64,000 bases of DNA from Amorphoplanes friuliensis DSM 7358 (GCF_000494755.1 NC_022657.1:8028001-8092000), one strand, 5' to 3'. Shown: positions 41,622 through 51,204, counted from the stretch's first letter. Notes: generated by a model from the sequence alone, not told the origin. Numbers and translations are program-made.

Positions 41622-43115
41622 CTAGGAAAGGCGCGCCAGGATCAGCTCGCGGACGGTCTTGGCGTCGGCCTGGCCGCGGGTGGTCTTCATGACCGCGCCG
41701 ACCAGGGCGCCCGCCGCGGCGACCTTGCCGTCGCGGACCTTGGCGGCGATGTCCGGGTTGGCGGCGATGGCCTCGTCGACGGCCGCGGTGAGCGCGCCCG
41801 TGTCGGAGACGACGCCGAGCCCGCGGGCCGCGATGACCGCAGCGGGGTCACCCTCGCCGGAAACGACACCCTCGAGGACCTGACGGGCGAGCTTGTCGTT
41901 GAGCTTGCCCTCGTCGACCAGGCCCTGGAGCTGCGCGACCTGCGCCGGTGTCGCACCGACGTCGGCCAGCTCGACGCCGGTCTCGTTGGCGCGGCGGGCG
42001 AGCTCACCCATCCACCACTTGCGGGCGCCGGCCGGGGTGGCGCCGGCGGCGATGGTCTGCTCGATGAGCTCGGTCGCACCGGCGTTGACCACCGACTGCA
42101 TCTCGTCCTTGGAGATGCCCCACTCCTCGGCCAGCCGGGCGCGCTTGACGCTCGGCACCGGCGGCAGGGCCGCCTTGAGCTCGGCCACCCACGCGGTGTC
42201 GGGCGCGATCGGCACGAGGTCGGGCTCGGGGAAGTAGCGATAATCGGTGGCGGTCTCCTTGGAGCGGCCCGGGCGGGTGTCGCCGGTGGTCTCCTGGAAG
42301 TGCCGGGTCTCCTGGAAGATGCGGGTGCCCTCGTTGAGCAGCATCGCCTGCCGGATGATCTCCGAGCGGACCGCACGCTCGACCGACCGCAGCGAGTTGA
42401 CGTTCTTGGTCTCGGTGCGGGTGCCCCACTCGTCGCCGGGCAGGTTGAGCGAGGTGTTCACGTCGCAGCGCATCGAGCCCTGCTCCATGCGCACGTCGGA
42501 CACGTTCAGCGAGCGGATGATGTCGCGCAGCTCGGTCACGTAGGCCTTGGCCACCTCGGGCGCGCGGGCGCCCAGGCCGGGAACCGGCTTGGTGACGATC
42601 TCCACCAGCGGAATGCCGGCCCGGTTGTAGTCCACCAGCGACTCGGTCGCGCCGTGGATCCGGCCGGTGGAGCCGCCGACGTGCAGCGACTTGCCGGTGT
42701 CCTCCTCGAGGTGGACCCGCTCGATCTCGACCCGGAAGGTCTCACCGTCGATGTCCACGTCGACGTACCCGTCCACGCAGAGCGGCTCGTCGTACTGGCT
42801 CGTCTGGAAGTTCTTCGGCATGTCCGGGTAGAAGTAGTTCTTCCGGGCCATGCGGCACCACTCGGCGATGTTGCAGTTGAGCGCGAGGCCGATGCGGATG
42901 GTGGCCTCGATCGCGGCGCGGTTCGCGACCGGCAGCGCACCGGGCAGGCCCAGGCAGACCGGGCAGACCTGCGTGTTGGGTTCGCCGCCGAAGACGGTCG
43001 GGCAGCCGCAGAACATCTTGGTGTTCGTGCCGAGCTCGACGTGCGTCTCCAGGCCGATGACCGGCTCGTAACGGGCGATCGCGTCCTCGTAGGAGGGGAG
43101 CACGGTCGTACTCAT
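41622..43115 (-). CDS. gatB: Asp/Glu-tRNA amidotransferase subunit B
   Basis: GatB binds the misacylated tRNA and activates it for transamidation. Seen: VIGLETHVELGTNTKMFCGC, the zinc-site cysteines in VCPVCLGLPGALPV, NYFYPDMPKNFQTSQYD, and the C-terminal YqeY-like helical domain. ATG 43115 overlaps the gatA stop (ATGA), fixing the start. The length is 497. It is the last gene of gatC-gatA-gatB. Confidence 0.97.
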   Translation of the reverse strand: MSTTVLPSYEDAIARYEPVIGLETHVELGTNTKMFCGCPTVFGGEPNTQVCPVCLGLPGALPVANRAAIEATIRIGLALNCNIAEWCRMARKNYFYPDMPKNFQTSQYDEPLCVDGYVDVDIDGETFRVEIERVHLEEDTGKSLHVGGSTGRIHGATESLVDYNRAGIPLVEIVTKPVPGLGARAPEVAKAYVTELRDIIRSLNVSDVRMEQGSMRCDVNTSLNLPGDEWGTRTETKNVNSLRSVERAVRSEIIRQAMLLNEGTRIFQETRHFQETTGDTRPGRSKETATDYRYFPEPDLVPIAPDTAWVAELKAALPPVPSVKRARLAEEWGISKDEMQSVVNAGATELIEQTIAAGATPAGARKWWMGELARRANETGVELADVGATPAQVAQLQGLVDEGKLNDKLARQVLEGVVSGEGDPAAVIAARGLGVVSDTGALTAAVDEAIAANPDIAAKVRDGKVAAAGALVGAVMKTTRGQADAKTVRELILARLS

Positions 43116-44605
43116 GCGGCGGACTCCAAACTGAGCTCGGGCGGGGTGAACGTCCCGACGGCCGACTCGAGCGCTGCGGCGACCCTGTACATCCGGTCGT
43201 CGGCCATCGTCGGCGCCATCACCTGGAAGCCGACCGGCAGACCCTCGGACAGACCGCACGGCACCGAGATCGCCGGACCGCCGTAGAGGTTCGTCGGGAT
43301 CGTGTAGAGGTCGGCGAGGTACATCTGGTACGGGTCGGAGGTGCGCGACCCGAACGGGAACGCCACGAACGGCGTGGTCGGCGAGATGAGCACGTCGACC
43401 TGCTCGAACGCCGTGGTGAAGTCCCGCGTGATCAGCGTGCGGACCTTCTGCGCCTGGCCGTAGTAGGCGTCGTAGTAGCCGCTCGACAGGGCGTAGGTGC
43501 CGAGGATGATGCGCCGCTTGACCTCGGGCCCGAAACCGGCCTCGCGGGTCAGCGACATGACCTCCTCGAGCGACCGGTTGCCGTCGTCGCCGACCCGCAG
43601 GCCGTACCGCACACCGTCGAAGCGGGCCAGGTTGGACGAGGCCTCACTCGGCGCGATCAGGTAATAGGCCGGCAGGGCGAACTCGAAGTGCGGGCAGGAC
43701 ACCTCGACAACCTCGGCGCCCAGCTTGACCAGCGCCTCGACGGACTCGCGGAAAGCCGCCATGACGCCGGGCTCGGCGCCCTCCCCCGCGAACTCCTTGA
43801 CGATGCCGAGCTTGACGCCGGTCAGGTCACCGGTCGCGCCGAGCCGGGCGGCCGCCACGACATCGGGAACAGCCTGCGGGATCGACGTCGAGTCCCGCAC
43901 GTCGTGACCGGCGATGACCGAGTGCAGCAGCGCCGCGTCCTCGACGGTCCGGGCGCAGGGGCCGGGCGTGTCCAGCGAGGACGAGAAGGCGATCAGGCCG
44001 TAGCGCGAGGTGCCGCCGTAGGTCGGCTTCGCACCGACCGTGCCGGTGACCGCGCCGGGCTGCCGGATCGAGCCGCCCGTGTCCGTGCCGATCGCCAGCG
44101 GCGCCTCGTAAGCAGCCAGCGACGCCGCGCTGCCACCACCGGAGCCGCCGGGGATCCGGCCGAGGTCCCACGGGTTGTTGGTCGCGCCGTAGGCGGAGTA
44201 TTCGGTCGACGACCCCATGGCGAACTCGTCCATGTTGGTCTTGCCGAGCATGACCGTGCCGGCGCCCCGCAGCCGCTCGACGATGGTCGCGTCGTAAGGC
44301 GGCTTCCAGCCCTCGAGAATCTTGGAGGCGGCGGTGGTCGGCACACCCTTGGTGGCGATCACATCCTTGACCGCGACCGGCACACCGGCCAGCGGACCGA
44401 GCGCCTCACCCTTGCTGCGCTGCTCATCGACCTTGCGGGCCGCCTCGAGGGCACCCTCCCGGTCGACGTGCAGGAACGCGTGGACCCGCTCGTCGACAGC
44501 GTCGATCCGCGCCAGATGTGCGGTGGCGACCTCGACAGCGGAAGCCTCACCGCTGCTGATCAGACCCGCGATCTGCGCGGCGGTCATCCTGGTGACGTCA
44601 GACAC
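43112..44605 (-). CDS. gatA: Asp/Glu-tRNA amidotransferase subunit A
   Basis: This is the amidase subunit that releases ammonia from glutamine. The Ser-cisSer-Lys signature is complete: Lys in VAVKDVI, GGSGGGSAA, and GTDTGGSIRQPG. The length of 497 is normal. It follows gatC by five bases and overlaps gatB by four, so the three are one operon. Confidence 0.97.
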   Translation of the reverse strand: MSDVTRMTAAQIAGLISSGEASAVEVATAHLARIDAVDERVHAFLHVDREGALEAARKVDEQRSKGEALGPLAGVPVAVKDVIATKGVPTTAASKILEGWKPPYDATIVERLRGAGTVMLGKTNMDEFAMGSSTEYSAYGATNNPWDLGRIPGGSGGGSAASLAAYEAPLAIGTDTGGSIRQPGAVTGTVGAKPTYGGTSRYGLIAFSSSLDTPGPCARTVEDAALLHSVIAGHDVRDSTSIPQAVPDVVAAARLGATGDLTGVKLGIVKEFAGEGAEPGVMAAFRESVEALVKLGAEVVEVSCPHFEFALPAYYLIAPSEASSNLARFDGVRYGLRVGDDGNRSLEEVMSLTREAGFGPEVKRRIILGTYALSSGYYDAYYGQAQKVRTLITRDFTTAFEQVDVLISPTTPFVAFPFGSRTSDPYQMYLADLYTIPTNLYGGPAISVPCGLSEGLPVGFQVMAPTMADDRMYRVAAALESAVGTFTPPELSLESAA

Positions 44606-44610
44606 GGTGC

Positions 44611-44910
44611 TTATTCCTCCTCGTCCAGGATGCGCGGCACGCGGAACCGGCCCTCGGCGGAGTCGGGAGCGCCGGACAGCGCCTGCTCCTGCGTGAGGCT
44701 CGGCTGCACGACGTCGTCGCGGTAGATGTTGGTCAGCGGCACCGAATGCGAGGTCGGCGGGATGTCCTCGGCGGCCACATCACCGATCCGGGCAACCGAC
44801 TGCAGAATGACGTCGAGCTGACCGGCGAACCGATCGAGCTCCTGCTCGGTCACGGCGAGCCGCGACAGGCGCGCCAGATGCGCGACCTCTTCGCGGGAGA
44901 TGGCGGCCAT
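44611..44910 (-). CDS. gatC: Asp/Glu-tRNA amidotransferase subunit C
   Basis: The 99-residue protein has the GatC pattern (ISREEVAHLARLSRLAVTEQEL, quoted in part: EEVAHLARLSRLAV) and the C-terminal DVVQPSLTQEQAL. It stabilises the GatA-GatB complex. It opens the operon. Confidence 0.95.
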   Translation of the reverse strand: MAAISREEVAHLARLSRLAVTEQELDRFAGQLDVILQSVARIGDVAAEDIPPTSHSVPLTNIYRDDVVQPSLTQEQALSGAPDSAEGRFRVPRILDEEE

Positions 44911-45096
44911 CGTGCCCCCTTGGTGGTGGATGTCGCTGACCAGAGGAGTCTATTTCGCCAGCGGGGTGGGGCGGCGGGCGGCTCCCCCGGTCTGTGGATA
45001 ACTTCCGGATTTCCAAGATCAAGATCTGGATGTCGTAGCTCGGTGGGTGGCGCAGATCGTCGCTCCCGCCGAGAAAGGGCTGCGTGAGCCAAGGCC

Positions 45097-45153
45097 TCAA
45101 GGCTTTTTGAGCCGAAGTTCCAGTTCGATTTCGTGGCGGACAGGGATCGGCAT
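45097..45153 (-). CDS. Candidate small ORF (18 residues) after the GGDEF-EAL gene
   Basis: Directly after the GGDEF-EAL stop, TGAGGAG provides a ribosome site six bases before an ATG that opens MPIPVRHEIELELRLKKP. The peptide is charged and could form an amphipathic helix. Its stop lies inside a CAAGGCCTTG-like inverted repeat. Only the strong ribosome site supports it. Confidence 0.3.
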   Translation of the reverse strand: MPIPVRHEIELELRLKKP

Positions 45154-45162
45154 CAGCACTCC

Positions 45163-47964
45163 TCAGGGTGCCGGCACCGCCAGGGCGCCGGGTTCGCGGC
45201 CGGGTCGCAGGGGACGGTACCGAATGAGCCAGCCGGCCAGGTCCGGCGCCGGCATCGGGCGGGCGTGGAACCAGCCCTGCGCGGCGTGACAGCCCGCCGA
45301 CGCCAGCAGCCGCCAGGTGCGCTCGTCCTCGACACCCTCGGCGACGACCCGGAGGCCGAGCGAGTCGGCCAGTGCGATCACCGAGCGGACGATCGCGGCG
45401 TCACCACGGTCGGTGGCCATGCCGAGGACAAACGAACGGTCGACCTTCACCTCGGACAGCGGCAGCCGGCGCAGGTGCTGCAGTGACGAGTAACCCGTGC
45501 CGAAGTCGTCCAGCGAGATCGCCACGCCCATCCGGTCCAGCCTCGTGATCGTGTGCAGCACGCGGTGCGGGTCCGCCATCAGCGCGCTTTCGGTGATCTC
45601 GAGCTGCAGCAGGTCGGCCGGCACGGCGTACCGGTGGAGGAGCTCGTCGATCTCGTCGGCGATGTCGGTCGCGTGCAGGTCTCGGACGCTGACGTTGACC
45701 GAGGCCCGCAAGGGCCGGCCTGCCGCGCGCCAGGCCGCGAGCTGGGCGATCACCTCGCGGAGCACCCTGCTGGTCAGCAACCGCATCACCGGTGTCTGCT
45801 CGGCGACCCGCAGCAGCTTCTCGGGGCCGACCATGCCGCGCACGGGATGCCGCCAGCGCAGCAGCGCCTCGACACCGACCACCTCGCCGGTCGCGATGGC
45901 GATCTGCGGCTGGTAGTAGAGCGTGATGCCGTCGGCGGCCGGATCGTTCGCCGGTTCGGCCTGCACGGCCAGGCGCAGGTCGGCGAGCAGCGTCAGGTCG
46001 GGCGTGTGGTGCTCGGCATCCCGCGCATAGAGGGCGATCTGGTCACCGCGCTCCTTGGCGTCGTACATCGCGGATTCGGCCTGGCGCAGCAGCGAGGCGC
46101 CGTCGCCACCACGCTCGCACTGCAGCGCGATCCCGATCGAGGCGCTGACGTCGATGGGCAGCCCGTCGAGCGCGAACGGCCGGACAAAAGCCTCGGACAG
46201 GTGCGCCGCCAGCCGCCGGGCCGCAGCCGGCCCGTCGACCCGCGTGGCCAGCACGGCAAATTCGTCACCGCCGAGCCGCACGACAAGATCATGAGCCGGT
46301 ACGGCCGCAGCCAGCCTCCGCGCGACCTCGACCAGGAGCCGATCGCCGCTGGTGTGCCCGAGCGCGTCGTTGACCGTACGGAACCGGTCGAGATCGAGCA
46401 GCAGCAACGCCAGGCGGCGCTCGGGCCGGTGCAGCCCTCGCCCCACTCCCCGCTCGGCCACCGACGTCTGCAGCGCGCGCCGGTTGGGCAGCCCGGTCAG
46501 CGCGTCGACACGGGACGCCCGCTCGTACTCACCCGCGGACCGCACCATCCGATGCACGGCGTGCAACGCGAGCAGCACCAACGGCACGAGAGCCAGCCCG
46601 ACCTGTGCCGCCGCCAGCACCACGGGCCCGAGCAGCAGCAGCGCGGCCGTGGCAAAAAGCTCGACACCCCAGCGCTGCACCCGCCGCCGCTTCCGCCCAT
46701 CGGACGACCACCGCGCAATCACCGCATCAATCGCGTAGCGCGCCAAAATCCATGCAGCGGCGGCAGCCACTGTCAGCAGCGCGTCGTCCCAGCGCGGCTC
46801 CGCACCGATGTGCAGCCCGGCCACACCGGCAACCGCAGCAGCCCCGGCCAGCGCCACGGCATGCTGCAGCGCAAGATGAAGCGCCCGCCGCGCGGACTGC
46901 CGCATCCGCACCCCGGCAACAGCCATCGCGGCCAGCTGCACAGCCAGCGCAGGCACAAACCCCCAAGCGAGCGCGATCCCAAAGGTGAAGCAGATCGACG
47001 GAAGAATGACCGAACTGGCCCGGCGGTTGGCCACGACATAGGGCCGCGCGTCAACGGCCAGAGCGAGCACCGCCATGACCCAGAAGCCGGTCGGCAGCTC
47101 AGCGAAGACATCCGGCATGACGCCCCAGAGCGCGAGGTCGACCAGCAGCGCGCCACCTACGGCAACGACGGCTCCGCGCCGCGCGGTAACGGATCGCGCC
47201 GCGCCGGGCAGGGTGTCCCGCTTGGCCGGCCAACGCCGAGCTGTCCGCTTCCCGGCGCGCGTTCCACCCTCATCCGCCTGCGCGCCGCTCACGGCCGCTT
47301 CGGCTACGAAGTGCTCATCCACGTCCCGGTTGGCCGCCCGCCGCGCCGCCGCAGACTGTTCACCAACAGGGCGTTCACCCTCGAGGCGATCAGCTTCAGA
47401 GCGGTCGACGGCAGGACGGTCACCGAGGCGATCGGTCTCAGACCGGTCACCCGCAAAGCGATCGATCTCGGACCGGTCACCCGCAGCGCGTTCATCGTCG
47501 AGGTTGTCGGCGTCAGAGCGGTCACCCGCCGGGCGATCAACCGCCCGACCGTCACCTGCCGGGCGGTCAACTGCCAGGCGGTCACCTGCTCTGCGGCCCG
47601 CCGCAGACCCGTCACCCGCGGCGCGTTCATCCTCGAGGCGGTCGGTCTCAAACGGGCCACCCGCAAGGCGGTCGGTGGCAGGGCCAGGGTCCAAGGCTCG
47701 GCGATCCACCCCAGCGCCGCCCGGCGCCCCGGTGCCCGTCGGCCCGGCGCCCATACGAGAGTCGGGGGCTGAGCACAAATCGGCCGTCGTGCGCGAATCG
47801 TCGTCCGGCGGTGAGTCGTTGCACGCGCGAGGGCCGTCGCCGGGGCCGCCATCGGCGGCGTGGCCTGTCTCCGGCGAGTTACCGCCGGCGGGCGCGCTGG
47901 TGTTGCGCTCGCCGGCCGGCTCGCCTTCGCCCGGCATGGAGCTGCGCTGTTGTGCGGCACCCAT
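45163..47964 (-). CDS. GGDEF-EAL protein with long repetitive charged N-terminus
   Basis: Residues about 90-215 are a low-complexity series of DRxAGDRSxxDRL-like words. About seven hydrophobic segments follow (about 260-480), then a GGDEF domain (intact, near 563; no RxxD inhibitory site) and an EAL domain (EALLRW near 698, SLDDFGTGYSSLQHL, VKVDRSFV). Both sites look active. ATG 47964 has GGAGG four bases upstream, so the repetitive part is probably translated. It is the third such protein in the window and sits between gatC and ligA. Confidence 0.9.
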   Translation of the reverse strand: MGAAQQRSSMPGEGEPAGERNTSAPAGGNSPETGHAADGGPGDGPRACNDSPPDDDSRTTADLCSAPDSRMGAGPTGTGAPGGAGVDRRALDPGPATDRLAGGPFETDRLEDERAAGDGSAAGRRAGDRLAVDRPAGDGRAVDRPAGDRSDADNLDDERAAGDRSEIDRFAGDRSETDRLGDRPAVDRSEADRLEGERPVGEQSAAARRAANRDVDEHFVAEAAVSGAQADEGGTRAGKRTARRWPAKRDTLPGAARSVTARRGAVVAVGGALLVDLALWGVMPDVFAELPTGFWVMAVLALAVDARPYVVANRRASSVILPSICFTFGIALAWGFVPALAVQLAAMAVAGVRMRQSARRALHLALQHAVALAGAAAVAGVAGLHIGAEPRWDDALLTVAAAAAWILARYAIDAVIARWSSDGRKRRRVQRWGVELFATAALLLLGPVVLAAAQVGLALVPLVLLALHAVHRMVRSAGEYERASRVDALTGLPNRRALQTSVAERGVGRGLHRPERRLALLLLDLDRFRTVNDALGHTSGDRLLVEVARRLAAAVPAHDLVVRLGGDEFAVLATRVDGPAAARRLAAHLSEAFVRPFALDGLPIDVSASIGIALQCERGGDGASLLRQAESAMYDAKERGDQIALYARDAEHHTPDLTLLADLRLAVQAEPANDPAADGITLYYQPQIAIATGEVVGVEALLRWRHPVRGMVGPEKLLRVAEQTPVMRLLTSRVLREVIAQLAAWRAAGRPLRASVNVSVRDLHATDIADEIDELLHRYAVPADLLQLEITESALMADPHRVLHTITRLDRMGVAISLDDFGTGYSSLQHLRRLPLSEVKVDRSFVLGMATDRGDAAIVRSVIALADSLGLRVVAEGVEDERTWRLLASAGCHAAQGWFHARPMPAPDLAGWLIRYRPLRPGREPGALAVPAP
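47350..47700 (-). repeat. In-frame tandem-like repeats in a GGDEF-EAL gene
   Basis: Irregular copies of a 21-24-base word encoding DRPAGDR or DRSETDR-like heptads recur here (GCGGTCACCYGC, CGGTCGRTC patterns). They extend the charged N-terminus of the GGDEF-EAL protein and keep the frame. Confidence 0.6.
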
Positions 47965-48117
47965 GCGACCTCCACGGTGGTGTCGACCGAACGATCTTCC
48001 TCACCATAGATCCGCGTGGACAAAACTACGCGAAACAGACTCGCCGTTACCAAATCGGCATATCTCCGGGAACGGGGAACCCCGAATAGTTCACCCGTTG
48101 GGGGTCCCACGGGCGGG

Positions 48118-50352
48118 TTATCCGGCCTCCTCGTTCGAAGGCTTCGCCGCCGCCTTCTTCTTCGGCTCCTTCACCGGCTCCTCGGAGATCTCGGCGACCG
48201 CACGAGCAGCCTCGGGGCCGTCCGCCAGCAGCACCGCAAAGCCCGCCTCGTCCAGCACCGGCACCCGCAGCGACAAAGCCTTGTCGTACTTGCTGCCGGG
48301 GTTGTCGCCCACCACCACAAAGCCGGTCTTCTTGGAGACCGACCCGCTGACCTTGCCGCCCCCGGCCATGATCGCCTCGGAAGCCTCGTCGCGGGTGTGG
48401 GTGGACAACGTCCCGGTCACGACCAACGTCAGACCGGCCAGCGGACGCGGGCCGCTCTCGGAGTGTTCGTCGGCCATCTTGACGCCGGCTTCGCGCCACT
48501 TGCGGACGATCTCGCGGTGCCAGTCCACCGAGAACCACTCGCGGAGGCTTTCCGCGATCGTCGGCCCGACCCCGTCCACCGCGGACAGGTCCTCGATCGG
48601 ACCGTCCTCGACCGCAGCCTCGATCTTCTCCATGGACCCGAACTCCAGGGCCAGCGCCCGCGACGCCTTCGGACCGACGTGCCGGATCGACAACGCCACC
48701 AGCACCCGCCAGAGGGGCCGCTGCTTCACCTCCTCGAGGTTCTCCAGCAGCTTCACGGCGTTGCTGCCCAGCGTGCCGTCCATGTTGACGAAGAACGGTG
48801 ACCGCAGCAGGTCGTCCGCGGTCAGGCTGAAGAGGTCACTCTCGTCGGTCAGGATCCCCGACTCGTAGAGCGCGCGGGCGGCCTTGTAACCGAGCACCTC
48901 GATGTCGAGAGCGTCCCGGCTGGCCAGGTAGAACAGGCGCTCCCGCAACTGCCCGGGGCAGTGCTGGGTGTTGGGGCAGCGGATGTCGATGTCGCTCTCC
49001 TTGGCGGGAGCGAGCGGCGTGCTGCACTCGGGACACACGGTCGGCATGACAAACGGGTGGGCGTCGTCCGGTCGCAGGTCCATGACCGGCCCGAGCACCT
49101 CCGGGATGACGTCACCGGCCTTACGCAGCACGACCGTGTCGCCGATCCACACACCTTTGCGCTCGACCTCACGCGCGTTGTGGAGCGTCGCCTGCGCCAC
49201 CGTCGAGCCGGCGACGAGGACGGGCTCCAGCACGGCGTACGGGGTGACCCGCCCGGTGCGCCCCACGTTGACCGCGATGTCGAGGAGTTTGGTGGTGACC
49301 TCCTCGGGCGGGTATTTGAACGCGATCGCCCAGCGTGGCGCCCGGCTCGTCGAGCCCAGCCGCCCCTGGATCGCGACCGAGTCGACCTTGACGACCACAC
49401 CGTCGATCTCGTGCTCGACGGAGTGCCTGTTCTTGCCGTAGTACGCGATGTAGTCGCGCACCTCGTCCATCCCGTCGACCAGCCGCCACCGCTCGCTCGT
49501 GGGCAGACCCCAGGACTTCAACGCCTCGTACGCGTGAGACTGCGAGTCGGGCCGGAAGCCTTTGCGCGCGCCGATGCCGTGCACCACCATGCGCAGCCCC
49601 CGCGACGCGGTGATGCGCGGATCCTTCTGCCGCAGGCTGCCCGCGGCGGCATTACGCGGATTGGCGAACGGCGCCTTGCCCTGCTCGACCAGCGACGCGT
49701 TGAGATCGGCGAACGCGGACGCCGGGAAGTAGATCTCGCCCCGCACCTCGAGCAGCTCGGGCGGGTTGTCGTCGGCCAGCCGCTCCGGGATCTCACGGAT
49801 CGTCCGGACGTTGGAGGTGACGTCCTCACCCGTGCGACCGTCGCCCCGGGTCGCGCCGCGCACCAGCCGCCCTTTTTCGTACGTGAGGTTGATCGCCAGG
49901 CCGTCGACCTTGAGCTCGCAGATGAACCGGACCGGAGCGCCCGCGTCGCGCTCGGTGCGCTCGGCCCAGGCGGCCAGCTCGTCCTCGTCGAAGACGTTGT
50001 CGAGCGACATCATCCGCTCGGCGTGCTCGACCGGCGTGAACAACGTGGAGAACGTGCCGCCGACATTCTGCGTCGGCGAGTCGGGGGTGCGCAGCGCGGG
50101 AAAACGCTCCTCGAGCGCCTCGAGCTCGCGCAGCAGCTTGTCGAACTCGGCGTCCGAGATGGTCGGCGAGTCGAGCACGTAGTAGCGGTACTGATGGCCG
50201 CGCAGCTCGTCACTCAGCTCGGCGTGCCGGGCGCTGGCCTCGGAGGTCGGCTCGGCACCGGCCGCCGCGACCTGCTCAGCAGTCGGCCGGCCCTCCGCGA
50301 GCTGCTCGGCGGCCGCGGCCGACCCCGTTTCGACAGACTGGTTCTCAGGCAC
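48118..50352 (-). CDS. ligA: NAD-dependent DNA ligase
   Basis: LigA seals nicks in replication and repair. Order: Ia domain (YRYYVLDSPTISDAEFD), adenylation domain with the reactive Lys in ELKVDGLA and NPRNAAAGSLRQKD, OB fold, zinc cysteines (CPECSTPL, CPNTQHC), helix-hairpin-helix region, and a C-terminal BRCT domain (LAGLTLVVTGTLSTHTRDEA, quoted in part: LTLVVTGTLS). A 35-residue Ala/Glu-rich N-terminal extension and a Lys-rich tail are present. GTG 50352 has GGAGG seven bases upstream. Confidence 0.97.
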   Translation of the reverse strand: MPENQSVETGSAAAAEQLAEGRPTAEQVAAAGAEPTSEASARHAELSDELRGHQYRYYVLDSPTISDAEFDKLLRELEALEERFPALRTPDSPTQNVGGTFSTLFTPVEHAERMMSLDNVFDEDELAAWAERTERDAGAPVRFICELKVDGLAINLTYEKGRLVRGATRGDGRTGEDVTSNVRTIREIPERLADDNPPELLEVRGEIYFPASAFADLNASLVEQGKAPFANPRNAAAGSLRQKDPRITASRGLRMVVHGIGARKGFRPDSQSHAYEALKSWGLPTSERWRLVDGMDEVRDYIAYYGKNRHSVEHEIDGVVVKVDSVAIQGRLGSTSRAPRWAIAFKYPPEEVTTKLLDIAVNVGRTGRVTPYAVLEPVLVAGSTVAQATLHNAREVERKGVWIGDTVVLRKAGDVIPEVLGPVMDLRPDDAHPFVMPTVCPECSTPLAPAKESDIDIRCPNTQHCPGQLRERLFYLASRDALDIEVLGYKAARALYESGILTDESDLFSLTADDLLRSPFFVNMDGTLGSNAVKLLENLEEVKQRPLWRVLVALSIRHVGPKASRALALEFGSMEKIEAAVEDGPIEDLSAVDGVGPTIAESLREWFSVDWHREIVRKWREAGVKMADEHSESGPRPLAGLTLVVTGTLSTHTRDEASEAIMAGGGKVSGSVSKKTGFVVVGDNPGSKYDKALSLRVPVLDEAGFAVLLADGPEAARAVAEISEEPVKEPKKKAAAKPSNEEAG

Positions 50353-50453
50353 CGGGAGACCTCCGTGTTCGGCTTTCCAGTGGCACGTTAGTCGCCCGGT
50401 CCGACAAAACTGCCGACATGCGGGGCCGGGCGTCGGCGAGGTACGTTCTGCCG

Positions 50454-50849
50454 ATGGCGGACTGGCGGTTGTGGCTGGTGGCGGCCCTGGTGGTAGCGAT
50501 GGTGGCGGCGGCCTGGCTGCTGCGCCGGCGACTGCGCAGGTCCCGGCCGAGCAGCGGGGACATCTGGTGGGCCGACGTCCCGTACGCGAGGGGCCGGGGT
50601 TCGAAGTTGCGCCCTTGCCTGGTTCTGCGCCGCGGCCGCGACGGCATCACGGTTCTGAAGATCACCAGCCAGGACAAGAGCCACCGCCGCGACCACGTGC
50701 TGATCCCGACCCGGCGCTGGGACGCCCGCGCGGACCACGACTCCTACCTCAACCTGGGCGAGCCCATCCTGGTACGCCCGTCGGCGTTCCATCACCGCGC
50801 GGGCACCGCCGACCGCCGTACCCGTCTCCGGGTCGCGGCCCGGCGCTGA
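50454..50849 (+). CDS. Membrane-anchored PemK/MazF-like protein
   Basis: One hydrophobic segment (residues about 6-22, WLVAALVVAMVAAAWLL) followed by RRRLRR, then a PemK/MazF-type domain (GDIWWADVPYARGRGSKLRPCLVL, quoted in part: KLRPCLVL). The usual toxin layout has no membrane segment, and no antitoxin gene is adjacent. The role may differ from RNA cleavage. ATG 50454 is preferred over 50418. It is divergent from ligA. Confidence 0.72.
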   Translation: MADWRLWLVAALVVAMVAAAWLLRRRLRRSRPSSGDIWWADVPYARGRGSKLRPCLVLRRGRDGITVLKITSQDKSHRRDHVLIPTRRWDARADHDSYLNLGEPILVRPSAFHHRAGTADRRTRLRVAARR

Positions 50850-50850
50850 G

Positions 50851-51204
50851 TCACCAGACGAGGCAGAAGGGGTGGCCGACCGGATCGGCGTAGACCCGGA
50901 AGTCCTTGCCGCCACCGTCGAGCCGTTTTGCGCCGGCCGCCAGGGCCCGCTGCTCGGCGAGTTCGATGTTGTCGACGCGCACGTCGAGGTGGAACTGCTG
51001 CGGCCGGTGCCGGTCGGGCCAGTCCGGCGGGAGCAAGTCGGGCGCCTTCTGGAAGCCGAGGCCGGGCGCGTCCGAGTCGGTTCTGATGGTCACCCAGCCG
51101 TCCTCGTCGTGGACGACGTGCATGCCCAGCAGCTCGCTGTAGAAGCCGGCCAGGGCGCGCGGGTCGGGGCAGTCGATGACGACGGTGTCCAGACGTCCGA
51201 TCAT
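50851..51204 (-). CDS. VOC (glyoxalase/dioxygenase-like) family protein
   Basis: The 117-residue protein has the vicinal oxygen chelate fold pattern (VVIDCPDPRALAGFYSELLGM, quoted in part: ALAGFYSELLGM; QFHLDVRVDN; DPVGHPFCLV), with metal-ligand candidates His and Glu partly missing. The function is unspecified; many such proteins bind or process small molecules. ATG 51204 fits; the frame upstream to 51396 is a shadow. It converges with the PemK-like gene, one base apart. Confidence 0.85.
   Translation of the reverse strand: MIGRLDTVVIDCPDPRALAGFYSELLGMHVVHDEDGWVTIRTDSDAPGLGFQKAPDLLPPDWPDRHRPQQFHLDVRVDNIELAEQRALAAGAKRLDGGGKDFRVYADPVGHPFCLVW

Noticed and set aside
44993..45001. TGTGGATAA, a perfect DnaA-box match between gatC and the GGDEF-EAL gene
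   Set aside because: It is a single box without clustering or an AT-rich element, so it is no evidence for an origin.
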